Positions 27,116 through 36,184 of a stretch of 64,000 nt of DNA are shown here, piece after piece. How positions within the stretch are numbered: the first letter of the stretch is position 1; each line of letters starts with the position of its first letter. Both the position numbers and the translations under genes were made by a program. Origin of the DNA: Parerythrobacter jejuensis (lineage in GTDB: Bacteria > Pseudomonadota > Alphaproteobacteria > Sphingomonadales > Sphingomonadaceae); NCBI RefSeq assembly GCF_039536765.1, contig NZ_BAAAZF010000001.1, forward strand, positions 744,001 to 808,000. The letters run 5' to 3'. The notes beneath the pieces were generated by a model. That model was given only the letters and a program-made list of their open reading frames with translations. It made no database searches and was not told where the DNA came from.

Positions 27116-28239
27116 ACCCGCATCGGCATGAGGACGTAGAGCGCCGGACTGTTCTCGTCTTTACGGATCAAGGTCGGCGCGCCAGGATCTGCGAGATGGA
27201 GCTCCACCGTATCGCTGTCGATCTGGCTCAGGATATCCTTGAGATAGTTCGCGTTAAAACCGATCTCGAACCCTTCGGAGCTGTATTCACCCGCCAGTTC
27301 TTCCGATGCTGTGCCATTGTCAGGGCTGGTTACCGACAACGTTACCTTGTCAGTATCGAGGCCCATTTTCACTGCGCGCGTTTTCTCGGTCGCAATAGTT
27401 GCAACGCGGTCCACCCCTTGGAAGAAGCTCTTCGGGTCGACTTTCAGCAGCTTGTCATTTCCAGTCGGAATAACACGGCTGTAATCCGGGAAGGTGCCGT
27501 CGATCAGCTTGGAAGTCAGCACCGTGCCGCCTTCACCGCCCAGCGTGAAACGGATTTTACTGGCGGAGAGGTCGATCTGGACATTGCCGTCCATCGCCTC
27601 TTCCAGCAGCTTTCGCAGCTCTGCCACGGCTTTGCGCGGCACAATCACGTCCGGCATCCCATCGGCACCATCAGGACGTTTGAGGGTAAAGCGAGCGAGG
27701 CGATGGCCGTCAGTCGCAGCAGCCTTCAGAACCGGTTCGTCTTCGTCCGACACATGCAGGAAAATACCGTTGAGATAATAGCGTGTCTCTTCGGTGCTGA
27801 TTGCGAAGCGGGTGCGATCAACCATTTCGGCCAGGGTCTTGGCCGGCAATTCGAACGATGTTGGCAGGTCCCCTTCCACGATAACCGGGAAATCATCCTT
27901 TGGCAGGGTCGGCAGCTGGAACCGGCTCCGGCCAGCTTTCACTGTCATCCGGTTATCGGCGGTTTCCAGGCTAACCTGGCTGCCATCGGGCAGCTTGCGG
28001 GCAATATCGAACAGCAAATGCGCCGAAACTGTCGAGGCACCCGCGGCCTCTACATTAGCAGCAGACATGGTTTCCACGACCTGCAGATCGAGATCGGTCG
28101 CCATCACCTTCACCGAACCGCCATCGCTGGCATCGATCAGAATGTTGGACAGGATCGGGATCGTATTGCGGCGTTCCACCACAGACTGGACGTGGGAGAG
28201 GCAACGGAGCAGCGTCGCGCGTTCGATAGTGGCCTTCAT
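27112..28239 (-). CDS. dnaN: DNA polymerase III beta sliding clamp
   Basis: Ring-shaped processivity clamp for DNA polymerase III and a docking point for repair proteins. 375 aa, normal length. MKATIERATLLRCLSHVQSVVERRNTIPILSNILI is the usual first domain, and the C-terminal end ALYVLMPMRV is the clamp hallmark, including the hydrophobic-pocket residues. Here it is not next to dnaA or recF; it sits between fabG and a small exported protein, as is frequent in sphingomonads. Confidence 0.97.
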   Translation of the reverse strand: MKATIERATLLRCLSHVQSVVERRNTIPILSNILIDASDGGSVKVMATDLDLQVVETMSAANVEAAGASTVSAHLLFDIARKLPDGSQVSLETADNRMTVKAGRSRFQLPTLPKDDFPVIVEGDLPTSFELPAKTLAEMVDRTRFAISTEETRYYLNGIFLHVSDEDEPVLKAAATDGHRLARFTLKRPDGADGMPDVIVPRKAVAELRKLLEEAMDGNVQIDLSASKIRFTLGGEGGTVLTSKLIDGTFPDYSRVIPTGNDKLLKVDPKSFFQGVDRVATIATEKTRAVKMGLDTDKVTLSVTSPDNGTASEELAGEYSSEGFEIGFNANYLKDILSQIDSDTVELHLADPGAPTLIRKDENSPALYVLMPMRV

Positions 28240-28431
28240 CGGTCCTTCTCTCGTCTCTTATGCGCCGCCCAGGGATGCAGATCACTCTGCCGGAATCGCC
28301 AGGAGCGCCGGGGATATGTGTCAAAGACCTTACCGCGCCTGCGAAAGCGGGCAAGGAGTAAGCGCCAAGGCCACGGATTCCTTGGGGATAACCGGCACGA
28401 TTTGACCGGAATCGGCGTCACCTATTGGTGA

Positions 28432-29187
28432 TCACGCACTTACCATCGCCATGCCGCCATTCACATGCAGAGTCTGCCCTGTGACATAGCCGGCTTCCTG
28501 GCTCGCAAGATAGGCGACCGCCGCGCCGATATCAGTGCCCTCACCCATCTTGGCCATCGGAATACGGGCATTGATGGTGGCTTTCTGATCATCCGTCAGC
28601 TGCTCGGTCATAGCCGTGCGAATGAATCCGGGAGCCACGCAGTTGACCGTGATCCCCCGGCTGGCCAATTCCTGTGCCAGCGCCTTGGACATGCCGGTCA
28701 GCCCGGCTTTGGACGCAACATAGTTCATCTGGCCCGGATTGCCGGTCGCGCCGACGACGCTGGTTATCGAGATGATCCGGCCAAACCTGGCCTTCATCAT
28801 AGGCCGCGCGGCGGCACGCATCAGGCGGAAAGAGGACTCCAGATTGATCTTCATCACCTGGTCCCATTCCTCGTCCTTCATCCGCATCGCGAGATTGTCC
28901 CGCGTGACACCCGCATTGTTGACGAGAATATCCATCCTGCCGAGCGAATCGATGGTCGCTGGAATCAGTTCCTCGACCTGGGTCGTATCGGAAAGATTGC
29001 AGGTAATCTCGACGTGGTCGTGACCAAACTCAGCGTTAAGCTCTTCGCGAAAAGCGCGCAGCTTGTCTCCATTGGAGCCTGACAGCGCCAAGCGGGCACC
29101 TTGCGCGGCAAGCGAACGGGCAATCGAGGATCCGATCCCGCCACTCGCTCCGGTCACAAGTGCGGTCATTCCTTCAAGCGAGAACAT
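28432..29187 (-). CDS. fabG: 3-oxoacyl-ACP reductase FabG
   Basis: NADPH-dependent reduction of 3-oxoacyl-ACP in fatty acid elongation. 251 aa. TGASGGIGSSIA cofactor motif, VNNAGVTRDNLAMRM, catalytic Ser-Tyr-Lys (ITSVVG; YVASKAG), and C-terminal YVTGQTLHVNGGM typical of FabG. fabD lies upstream on the same strand with a beta-propeller lipoprotein gene between them. A 192-nt spacer follows before dnaN. Confidence 0.93.
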   Translation of the reverse strand: MFSLEGMTALVTGASGGIGSSIARSLAAQGARLALSGSNGDKLRAFREELNAEFGHDHVEITCNLSDTTQVEELIPATIDSLGRMDILVNNAGVTRDNLAMRMKDEEWDQVMKINLESSFRLMRAAARPMMKARFGRIISITSVVGATGNPGQMNYVASKAGLTGMSKALAQELASRGITVNCVAPGFIRTAMTEQLTDDQKATINARIPMAKMGEGTDIGAAVAYLASQEAGYVTGQTLHVNGGMAMVSA

Positions 29188-29242
29188 CAGATTATCTCCG
29201 TCAAAATTCGTGCAGTGCCTCTCGCCTTAGCGAACCGATTGG

Positions 29243-31192
29243 TCAATCCTCGATGGGCTGCTCTGCCGCCTTTGGCGCGAAATTTACGCGCCGGCGCTCC
29301 TTGATTTTACCGCCGACCAGAACTCCTTCGACCAGCTCGTATCCGAGGAGCGCAATGATGCGCTCTCCCAGAAATATCGGGCGTGAATTTCCATACCAAT
29401 CGGTGCAGGAAGCCTCGCAGCCATCTTCGTCTGCACTATCGACGGCATATTCGCTGCCCTGGCTATCTTTTGCCACCCGGTCTTCATCGATCGGGTCACG
29501 GGGGACCGAATAAAGATTGCCCGCCGGCGAAAACTTGCGAGCATCGCGGCGCAAGTAGAAGATCGAGGAAGCCTCGCCCAGGAACTCGCCTCCATCGTCA
29601 TTCACATCACTGACAACGGGCAGGGCCAAAGTGCCGCTGGTGCCCGACTTATCGCCAGGATTGGACCGAAAATAGAACGCCTGACTGCGGTTCTCGCCTT
29701 CATCGGCATTGGGTAGGAAATAGGTATCAAGCCGTTCTGCCGTGAGCAGTTGATGATCCAGCCCTATGGCAGAAAAGCCCAGCGCATCATTTGGACCAGG
29801 ACCGATGACCACGGGATCGATGCCCATCTTGTCTATCCGGGTGACACCATGATCGAGGCGCACTTTCTGGACCCAGCGGGCATCCAGTGGCGTTACGAAG
29901 ACCCCAGGAGACTGCTCCTCGTCACCGTAGTCTCCGCCACCATAGAGCAGGAAGCGTCCAACATACCGGTTCAGGACGCGGTACCCATCCACCGGCGCAA
30001 GTTCGCGGTAGGCACCTGGTTGGGCCTGCGCCGATCCATCACCAAAGTCATCAAGATCAAGTGCCAGCAACGCCAGCGGACCGTCGACATATTCACTGGC
30101 CCACATCGGGCCGTTCGCTCCATCTTCTTCGACCATCACGAACAGCTTGTTTTCCTCGCCATCCTGCAAAAAAGAAAACTGGTCGATTGGCGCCCCGGAG
30201 ACACCAATAGCCTTAATGTCACCATGGTCAGGAATCACGTAGAGCATGCTCGGATTGTCACGGTCCCGGCGTCGCGTTCGCCAATCATTCGGCGCTTGTG
30301 TCCAGACATACACAGCATCACGGGTGATGTAGAATTCGCGTGAATTTCCACCCACTACTGCGCGCGTCTCACAGTCGAAATCGTCAGATGCGGCATTGCA
30401 GCGGGTTACTGCGTGGAGGATGGATGCTGCGGGCTGGAACTCCTTCAAATACCGGGCAGCGATACCAAGGCGATCTGCCCCTCCAGGATCGGCCACAGCC
30501 TTCGTCGTGCCGTCAGCCATCCGCTTGCGGATTGCAGGAAGTCCGTCGCGCCAATCACTGGCGGACACTGGGACTGGCGCATAGAACACCAATTCTTCGC
30601 CGATCAGTCGGGACGCGTAATTACGCGACGAGTAGTAGTCTGACGAGCCAATATAGTGCGTGTCCCGGTAGCTCAATGAGCCATCCTCAGCCATGGTAAA
30701 CCGGCTGATTTCGGTGCCATCCTCTCCATAAGAATAACCGATTGACAGGATCGTGCTTCCAGTCACCAACAGCTCGTCATACCAAGTATCATCAGGGTTT
30801 CTGTCACCGGGCGGGAACACGTCGATCGCATCAACGGGATCGAGGTTCTTATCGCCATGGCGAATGGTGAAGATGCGTCCACGACGCAAAACGATCAGAT
30901 AGTCGCCGCTGGCTTTGACGATCCCGCCTTCGTCAACGCCAATTTCCTGCACATTGGTGATCGTAGGGGCGGCAGGAATCATCGTAGCTGTGACGATAAT
31001 CTCTTGTTCGTAGTCGGGGTCCTTGTCGGCCTCGCGCCGCGCATCTTCTTTCTTCAATTCGGCAAAATACCGGTCAACCTGCGCGTCGCTGGTGAACATC
31101 GGCACGCCGCTATCCGGACCTGCAGATTGTGGCAGAGTTGCGCAGCCCCCCAGCAGTATAGCAGAGACCAGAACAGCGAAGATTATGCGCAT
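29243..31192 (-). CDS. Beta-propeller domain lipoprotein
   Basis: 649 aa from ATG 31192 with GGAGAGG upstream. Lipobox LGGC at about residues 13-16 marks an exported lipoprotein. The mature part matches the Beta_propel type: TNVQEIGVDEGGIVKASGDY, LIVLRRGRIFTIR, DELLVTGSTILSIGYSYG, then a predicted multi-blade propeller to MGIDPVVIGP and the C-terminal GYELVEG. An internal CTRC-like Cys pair (RCNAASDDFDCET) and CEASCTDW may be disulfides. Function unknown. It separates fabD from fabG on one strand. Confidence 0.8.
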   Translation of the reverse strand: MRIIFAVLVSAILLGGCATLPQSAGPDSGVPMFTSDAQVDRYFAELKKEDARREADKDPDYEQEIIVTATMIPAAPTITNVQEIGVDEGGIVKASGDYLIVLRRGRIFTIRHGDKNLDPVDAIDVFPPGDRNPDDTWYDELLVTGSTILSIGYSYGEDGTEISRFTMAEDGSLSYRDTHYIGSSDYYSSRNYASRLIGEELVFYAPVPVSASDWRDGLPAIRKRMADGTTKAVADPGGADRLGIAARYLKEFQPAASILHAVTRCNAASDDFDCETRAVVGGNSREFYITRDAVYVWTQAPNDWRTRRRDRDNPSMLYVIPDHGDIKAIGVSGAPIDQFSFLQDGEENKLFVMVEEDGANGPMWASEYVDGPLALLALDLDDFGDGSAQAQPGAYRELAPVDGYRVLNRYVGRFLLYGGGDYGDEEQSPGVFVTPLDARWVQKVRLDHGVTRIDKMGIDPVVIGPGPNDALGFSAIGLDHQLLTAERLDTYFLPNADEGENRSQAFYFRSNPGDKSGTSGTLALPVVSDVNDDGGEFLGEASSIFYLRRDARKFSPAGNLYSVPRDPIDEDRVAKDSQGSEYAVDSADEDGCEASCTDWYGNSRPIFLGERIIALLGYELVEGVLVGGKIKERRRVNFAPKAAEQPIED

Positions 31193-31269
31193 CGAAGTTC
31201 CCTCTCCAAGCAAGCCACCGCCAGACTATGCGGATTGGGCCCAAAGGGAAAGCGCCCCGAGCGATGACG

Positions 31270-32205
31270 TCACACGCGCTTCGCGAGAGCTTCGATATCG
31301 TCCATTGTCAAAAGGCTGATTGCCTGGGCTTCCTTGTCTATCCTGCCGACCATCGGGCCCAGGACCTTGCCGCCCAATTCCACGAATTGCTCGATCCCCG
31401 ATGCACGCATGGCCTGCACGCTTTCACGCCAGCGCACACGCCCTGTCACCTGTTGCACCAGCAAATCGCGTTCTTCGCCAGGGTCAGTCACCTGCGCTGC
31501 CGTGACATTGGCGTAAACTGGCAAGGTGAAGCTGCCGGGGGCTGTCTCTTCCAGCGCCTCGGCCATTGCATCGGCGGCCGGTTGCATCAACGAGCAGTGG
31601 AAAGGCGCAGAAACCGGCAAAGGTATGCCGCGCTTGATCCCGTGTTCTTTCACCAACGCAACAGCACGTTCGATCGCGCCCTTGTGGCCGGAGATCACAA
31701 CCTGGGTCGGGTCGTTGTCGTTGGCGATATCACACACTTCGCCTTCAGCTGCCGCTGCTGCCAGCGCGGTTGCCTTCTCGATATCGGCGCCAAGAAGAGC
31801 CGCCATGGCCCCTTCACCCACTGGCACAGCCGCCTGCATCGCTTGCCCGCGCAGCTTGAGCAGCCTTGCCGTATCGGCAAGCGAGAATGCCCCCACCGCG
31901 CACAGGGCGGTATATTCGCCCAGCGAGTGACCGGCGACGCAATCGCCCTTATCTGTCAGCGAGACCCCGAAATCCTGCTCCAGCACGCGCAGGGTGGCGA
32001 TGGCGTTCGCCATGATGGCGGGTTGTGCATTCTCGGTCAGCGTCAGGTCCGCCTCCGGCCCGTCCCGCATGATGCTGCTCAAAGTCTGGCTCAGTGCGTC
32101 ATCGACTTCCTCGAATACCGCGCGAGCGGCGGTGCTGGCATCGGCCAGTTCGGCACCCATGCCGACCTTCTGGCTGCCCTGCCCGGGAAAGATAAATGCG
32201 CGCAT
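31270..32205 (-). CDS. fabD: Malonyl-CoA:ACP transacylase FabD
   Basis: Loads malonyl groups from CoA onto acyl carrier protein. 311 aa. Start MRAFIFPGQGSQKVGMG, nucleophile AGHSLGEYTAL, and VSAPFHCSLM with the catalytic His are all present, as is the C-terminal GKVLGPMVGRID. Normal length. Same strand and order as fabG (fabD - beta-propeller - fabG). Confidence 0.96.
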   Translation of the reverse strand: MRAFIFPGQGSQKVGMGAELADASTAARAVFEEVDDALSQTLSSIMRDGPEADLTLTENAQPAIMANAIATLRVLEQDFGVSLTDKGDCVAGHSLGEYTALCAVGAFSLADTARLLKLRGQAMQAAVPVGEGAMAALLGADIEKATALAAAAAEGEVCDIANDNDPTQVVISGHKGAIERAVALVKEHGIKRGIPLPVSAPFHCSLMQPAADAMAEALEETAPGSFTLPVYANVTAAQVTDPGEERDLLVQQVTGRVRWRESVQAMRASGIEQFVELGGKVLGPMVGRIDKEAQAISLLTMDDIEALAKRV

Positions 32206-32232
32206 TGGTAATCTCCTGTCTTGCAGGTGCGA

Positions 32233-33063
32233 TTATGAGGCCTGCGGCGGACTCGCAACCCCGAACGGAACGACATGGTTATCTACCGTGTGGCCGACCT
32301 TCGCCCGCCCCAGATAGGGAATGCCGGCCCGGTCACACCAGAATTTGGCGATCTCCTCCGGTGTCTGACCGAATTCGCGATCATTCTCAGGTACGGCTGT
32401 TACCGCCCCCAGCCGGAGGCCAGCGATGCGTGGCAAAGTATTGGCAAGGCTGAAGAACAGGCGGTCGATTGCATAGAGATGTTCGCTCACCTCTTCGACC
32501 ATCACGATATGGCCAGAAAGATCGGGCAGCAGCGGGGTATCAACCAGCATTGCCAGCGTAATGAGATTGAAAGCCACGGTCGGCGTCTTGCCATCAATCG
32601 ACGGCTCCACCCCACCGGCATCCCCCGAAAACCAATTAAGCACGCGGCGCAGCGCGACCTTGCCCCTTTCACTGCGCGCGCTCACCGGCATAGACCCGTG
32701 AACGGGCTGCCCAATTCCGTGGCGATAGAGAGCTGCGAGCATGTAGCCCATGTCCGAATAGCCGACATAGGTCTTCTCTCGGGCAGCGTCATTCATACGC
32801 GCTACCGCCGCTTCGGCGATGCGATTGGAGCCATAGCCGCCCTTGGCAAACCACACCGCGTCATACTCCGGATGGTTCGCGCATTCGACCAAGGCATCCA
32901 GCCTCGTCAGATCATCGCCTGCGTAATGGGCGTGTCGAGCGAAGCATTGGTCGTGAAACCAGACCGAATGCTGGGGATATTCTGCTGCGACAAATTCTTC
33001 CATGGCAGCTGCATGGTCGCGGGTAATGGCGGTGGCCGGTGCACAGATAGCGATGCGGGTCAT
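32233..33063 (-). CDS. ldcA: LD-carboxypeptidase, S66 family
   Basis: Cytoplasmic enzyme that removes D-Ala from murein tetrapeptides during peptidoglycan recycling. 276 aa. The Ser nucleophile sits in VGYSDM (S103), preceded by the AKGGYGSNRI block (about 73-81); acid and His lie in the C-terminal half (MVEEVSEHLYAIDR; KVGHTVDN). It is divergently arranged with a Mur ligase that would use the tripeptide product, which supports the recycling role. Members of S66 also include MccF self-immunity proteins, a less likely reading here. Confidence 0.88.
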   Translation of the reverse strand: MTRIAICAPATAITRDHAAAMEEFVAAEYPQHSVWFHDQCFARHAHYAGDDLTRLDALVECANHPEYDAVWFAKGGYGSNRIAEAAVARMNDAAREKTYVGYSDMGYMLAALYRHGIGQPVHGSMPVSARSERGKVALRRVLNWFSGDAGGVEPSIDGKTPTVAFNLITLAMLVDTPLLPDLSGHIVMVEEVSEHLYAIDRLFFSLANTLPRIAGLRLGAVTAVPENDREFGQTPEEIAKFWCDRAGIPYLGRAKVGHTVDNHVVPFGVASPPQAS

Positions 33064-33119
33064 GACACCGGTCTAGCACCCGCTTCACAAATCGCCACTC
33101 CCCGCGTAGGCGCGTCCAC

Positions 33120-34565
33120 ATGAGCGAATTGCCTGACCCCACTGCCGACCTGACTGCACGCCCTTGGTTCTTTTGCGGGATTGGCGGGTCTGGAATGCAG
33201 CCCCTCGCCGCCATTCTGAAAGGCCGCGGCGCACAGGTGGCCGGATCGGACCGAAGCTTTGACCAAGGCAGAACGCCGGAGAAGTTTGCAGCACTGGAGC
33301 GGCAGGGCTTCCAGCTTTTCCCCCAGGACGGCAGCGGCATCACCATGCCGGAACAAGTCCTGGTGGCCAGTGCAGCTGTAGAAGACACTGTGCCAGAAAT
33401 GGTCCGCGCGAAAGAGCTGGGCATTCCGCGCCTCACCCGTGCCGACCTGAATGCCGCCCTGTTCAACTCGGCCAAGGCCGGTGTTGCCATTGCCGGGACC
33501 AGTGGCAAATCAACGGTCACCGGAATGCTAGGCTGGATCTTGCATCACGCGGGGCGCGCACCGACGATCATGAACGGCGCGGTGATGAAAAATTTCGTCA
33601 GCGAAGACCGGCCCTTCGCCAGCGCCGTCATCGGCGGGGATGACCTCTACGTTTCCGAAGTCGACGAAAGCGACGGCTCGATCGCATTTTACCGCCCACG
33701 CGTCGGCGTGTTGCTCAATGTCAGCCTTGACCACAAGAGCATGGAAGAACTGCGCGAATTGTTCGGCAATTACCTCGCAGTTTCGAAGACCAGCGTCATC
33801 AATGCCGACAATGCAGAAGCCATGGCCCTTGCTGGGAATGCGGGAGACCTGATTACCTTCGGGATCGACAATCCCGACGCGACGATCACGATTGCAGCGA
33901 ATTCGATTGCGGCCGGGCCGACCCGTCAGGCAGCGATGGTCGTCGACAGTCGCGATGACGGGCGGCATTCGCTGGTTCTCAACATGCCCGGCAAGCACAA
34001 CCTGTCTAACGCAGTAGCTGCCATCGCGGGCGCCAATGCAGCGGGTGTGCCGGTGGCCGATGCTGTGGCCGCCCTGGCGCAATTCAGCGGTCTCGCTCGC
34101 CGTTTCGACGTGGTCGGAACCAGCAGTTCCGGCGTGACAGTGATCGACGATTTCGGCCATAATCCTGAAAAATGTGCAGCAACCTTGCGCACTCTGAAGT
34201 CCCATCCCGGGCGTGTTTTCGCCTTCTTCCAGCCCCATGGATACGGGCCGCTGCGCCAAATGGGCGAAGAACTGGCGCAAACCTTTGCGCGTGAACTCGG
34301 CCCGGATGATCTGACGCTACTGTGCGACCCGGTCTATTTCGGGGGCACCGTTGATCGTAGCGAAGGCAGCGAACGGATTGTTGATCTGATTGCCAGCAAC
34401 GGACACACGAGCGGGCCAAAGGCTCTCCACATCAACACGCGTGATGGGTGCGGGGATTTTCTGGTCGCGAATGCCAAAAGGGGCGACCGGATCGTTGTTA
34501 TGGGGGCACGTGATGATACTCTGAGCGAGTTCGCCAATGGACTACTTAAGCAGCTCCAGACTTAG
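33120..34565 (+). CDS. mpl: Mur ligase, Mpl-like (murein tripeptide ligase)
   Basis: 481 aa. The UDP-binding N-terminus WFFCGIGGSGMQPLAAIL and the P-loop GTSGKSTV (126-133) place it with MurC/Mpl. VSEVDESDGSI, LNVSLDHKS and PGKHNLSNAVAAIA are the middle-domain motifs, and IDDFGHNPEKCAATL the C-terminal one. The pairing with LdcA argues for Mpl, which joins the recycled tripeptide to UDP-MurNAc, over a second MurC; the division-cluster murC is not in this window. Assignment between MurC and Mpl is by context. Confidence 0.75.
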   Translation: MSELPDPTADLTARPWFFCGIGGSGMQPLAAILKGRGAQVAGSDRSFDQGRTPEKFAALERQGFQLFPQDGSGITMPEQVLVASAAVEDTVPEMVRAKELGIPRLTRADLNAALFNSAKAGVAIAGTSGKSTVTGMLGWILHHAGRAPTIMNGAVMKNFVSEDRPFASAVIGGDDLYVSEVDESDGSIAFYRPRVGVLLNVSLDHKSMEELRELFGNYLAVSKTSVINADNAEAMALAGNAGDLITFGIDNPDATITIAANSIAAGPTRQAAMVVDSRDDGRHSLVLNMPGKHNLSNAVAAIAGANAAGVPVADAVAALAQFSGLARRFDVVGTSSSGVTVIDDFGHNPEKCAATLRTLKSHPGRVFAFFQPHGYGPLRQMGEELAQTFARELGPDDLTLLCDPVYFGGTVDRSEGSERIVDLIASNGHTSGPKALHINTRDGCGDFLVANAKRGDRIVVMGARDDTLSEFANGLLKQLQT

Positions 34566-34569
34566 GCCG

Positions 34570-35466
34570 CTAGCCGCCACCTTCCGCCCTGCCTCCTTCG
34601 GTTTTATCCTGCGATCCAGGCTTCTCATCAGCAATCTTACTTTCGATCTTATCTTGCTTCTCGGCCGCCGCCTTATTCAATATTCCCTTCATTCCAAGAA
34701 AAGAGCAAATATTTGCATGTTCTCTAATCAGGGATTGAGCCTCATAAAAGGTCGAAGCGTTTTTCTTGCCCGACTTCAATTCCGCCCGAAACAGCGATTG
34801 CTGGGCCTGCACTAGAGATTTGGCATTCGCAAGATCAGGCCCAACCACAAAGGCTTCGTCGTAATTACGCCAAGCGCTATCGCCTAGACCAAAGCCCGCT
34901 GCGATACCGGTGACAACATTCTCACCAGCATTCGCCAATCCCAAAATCGTGCTGAGCGCAGTACCTGTATCATTCCATAGGGCGCGGCCATACTGGCGGC
35001 GGCGTTGGGATTCATCGGCGTCTTCAAAAAACATGTCGCAGTATTCGTCAGAAAGAGCGAGGCCTGCAAATAAGTACTCGGCAACCGCATCTGCCTCGGT
35101 TGGCGTCTGGTTGCCAATTGCTTGGGAAACGCTTGTCCCAGCGTCTTGTCCGCCTGTCCCAGCGTCTTGTCCGCTTGTCCCAGTTTTTTTTCCGCAGAGG
35201 ACGTCAACGTTCGCTCGATCAGCAATATTCAAGCGGTTGAGCTGATTTGTATCAATGTTCCAGTCATCAAATTTTCTTGGAAGACAGAGCAGGAGAGCAT
35301 AATTTCTCGCAATTATTGGGTTTATTCCAACACTCTTGGTATTGACCGGTTGTACGAACACGCGATCAGGGTTTTTCATAGTCCCCAACGCCGAACTCAA
35401 TCTCTGTGACGACTGACAACCGCCGGAAATTAAAGCGATTAGAACAACAAGAAATCCAAATTTCAT
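34570..35466 (-). CDS. A+T-rich lipoprotein with 7-residue repeats, unknown function
   Basis: 298 aa from ATG 35466. Signal peptide MKFGFLVVLIALISGGC with a weak lipobox (SGGC). The central part carries a repeat of about seven residues (GTSGQDA, GTGGQDA, GTSVSQA) encoded by three 21-nt units at 35132-35194. The C-terminus is Lys/Glu/Gly-rich. No recognised domain. Base use is visibly richer in A+T than neighbours, which suggests recent arrival. A run of eight A (coding strand) lies in the third unit. Ends 4 nt from the mpl stop, convergent. Confidence 0.7.
   Translation of the reverse strand: MKFGFLVVLIALISGGCQSSQRLSSALGTMKNPDRVFVQPVNTKSVGINPIIARNYALLLCLPRKFDDWNIDTNQLNRLNIADRANVDVLCGKKTGTSGQDAGTGGQDAGTSVSQAIGNQTPTEADAVAEYLFAGLALSDEYCDMFFEDADESQRRRQYGRALWNDTGTALSTILGLANAGENVVTGIAAGFGLGDSAWRNYDEAFVVGPDLANAKSLVQAQQSLFRAELKSGKKNASTFYEAQSLIREHANICSFLGMKGILNKAAAEKQDKIESKIADEKPGSQDKTEGGRAEGGG
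35132..35194. repeat. Three 21-nt tandem repeats inside the lipoprotein gene
   Basis: Units at 35132-35152, 35153-35173 and 35174-35194. The first two differ at one base; the third keeps CTTGTCCCAG and CCG but has T8 in place of CGTCTTGT. The period is a multiple of three, so copy changes keep frame, whereas slippage in the T8 tract would not. Confidence 0.9.
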
Positions 35467-35542
35467 AGTAATACGCCCCCCACACTTCATAGGGAGCACA
35501 AATGTATGTCATTTGTCAAACTACATAAAGCATTAGTACGAG

Positions 35543-36184
35543 TTATCTGGCCTGTTCATCGTTACATTGTTGAAGCTCCCGTTCCGCAGCCCGCTTATAA
35601 GCCTCGCGTGCAGTCAACCGCTCGCGATAGGCCCTGAGGGTTTCAGAAACGCCTTCATCCAGCCCCACGCTCTTCGCCAGGATCAAGGCGTAGCCGACAC
35701 AGATATCGGCGACAGTGAAGCGGTCGGCGCACAGGAATTCACGCGTCTCCAGCCGTTGCTCGACTTTCACCAGACGCTTCCAGAACCACTTCGCATAGGC
35801 GAGACCGGCTTCCTCCCAACCCTTGTCCTTCTCGAACAGGGCAAAGCGCATATAGACGGTCTGCGGAAATGTGATCGTGGCATCGGCATGATAGGTGAAA
35901 TCGAGATATTCGGCATAATCCGCTTCACCCGGTGCAATCGCGAGGTCCGTGTAGCCGGACCGCGTCGCCAGGTAATGCGCAATGGCGCAACTCTCGGTCA
36001 TCCTGCTTTCGCCCTCAATCAGCAACGGGATGGTCCCGAGCGGATTGATTTCGAGATATTCCGGTGCCTTGTAGCGCGGCGGAAACGGAAGCATTTTCAG
36101 TTCGATATCGACGCCGGCCTCTTCGGCCGCCCAAGTAGCACGCAATCCGCGAGAGCGCGCACAGGTGTAAAGGACCGGGCGCAT
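35543..36184 (-). CDS. Glutathione S-transferase family protein
   Basis: 213 aa from ATG 36184, overlapping the stop of the DUF808 gene; a TTG one codon earlier is the alternative. Thioredoxin-like start MRPVLYTCARSRGLRATWAAEE, cis-Pro in NPLGTIPLLIEG, ESCAIAHYLA, then the all-helical half with FLCADRFTVADICVGYAL. The CARS motif near the start may supply a catalytic Cys. Substrate unknown. Second gene of a two-gene unit with DUF808. Confidence 0.83.
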   Translation of the reverse strand: MRPVLYTCARSRGLRATWAAEEAGVDIELKMLPFPPRYKAPEYLEINPLGTIPLLIEGESRMTESCAIAHYLATRSGYTDLAIAPGEADYAEYLDFTYHADATITFPQTVYMRFALFEKDKGWEEAGLAYAKWFWKRLVKVEQRLETREFLCADRFTVADICVGYALILAKSVGLDEGVSETLRAYRERLTAREAYKRAAERELQQCNDEQAR

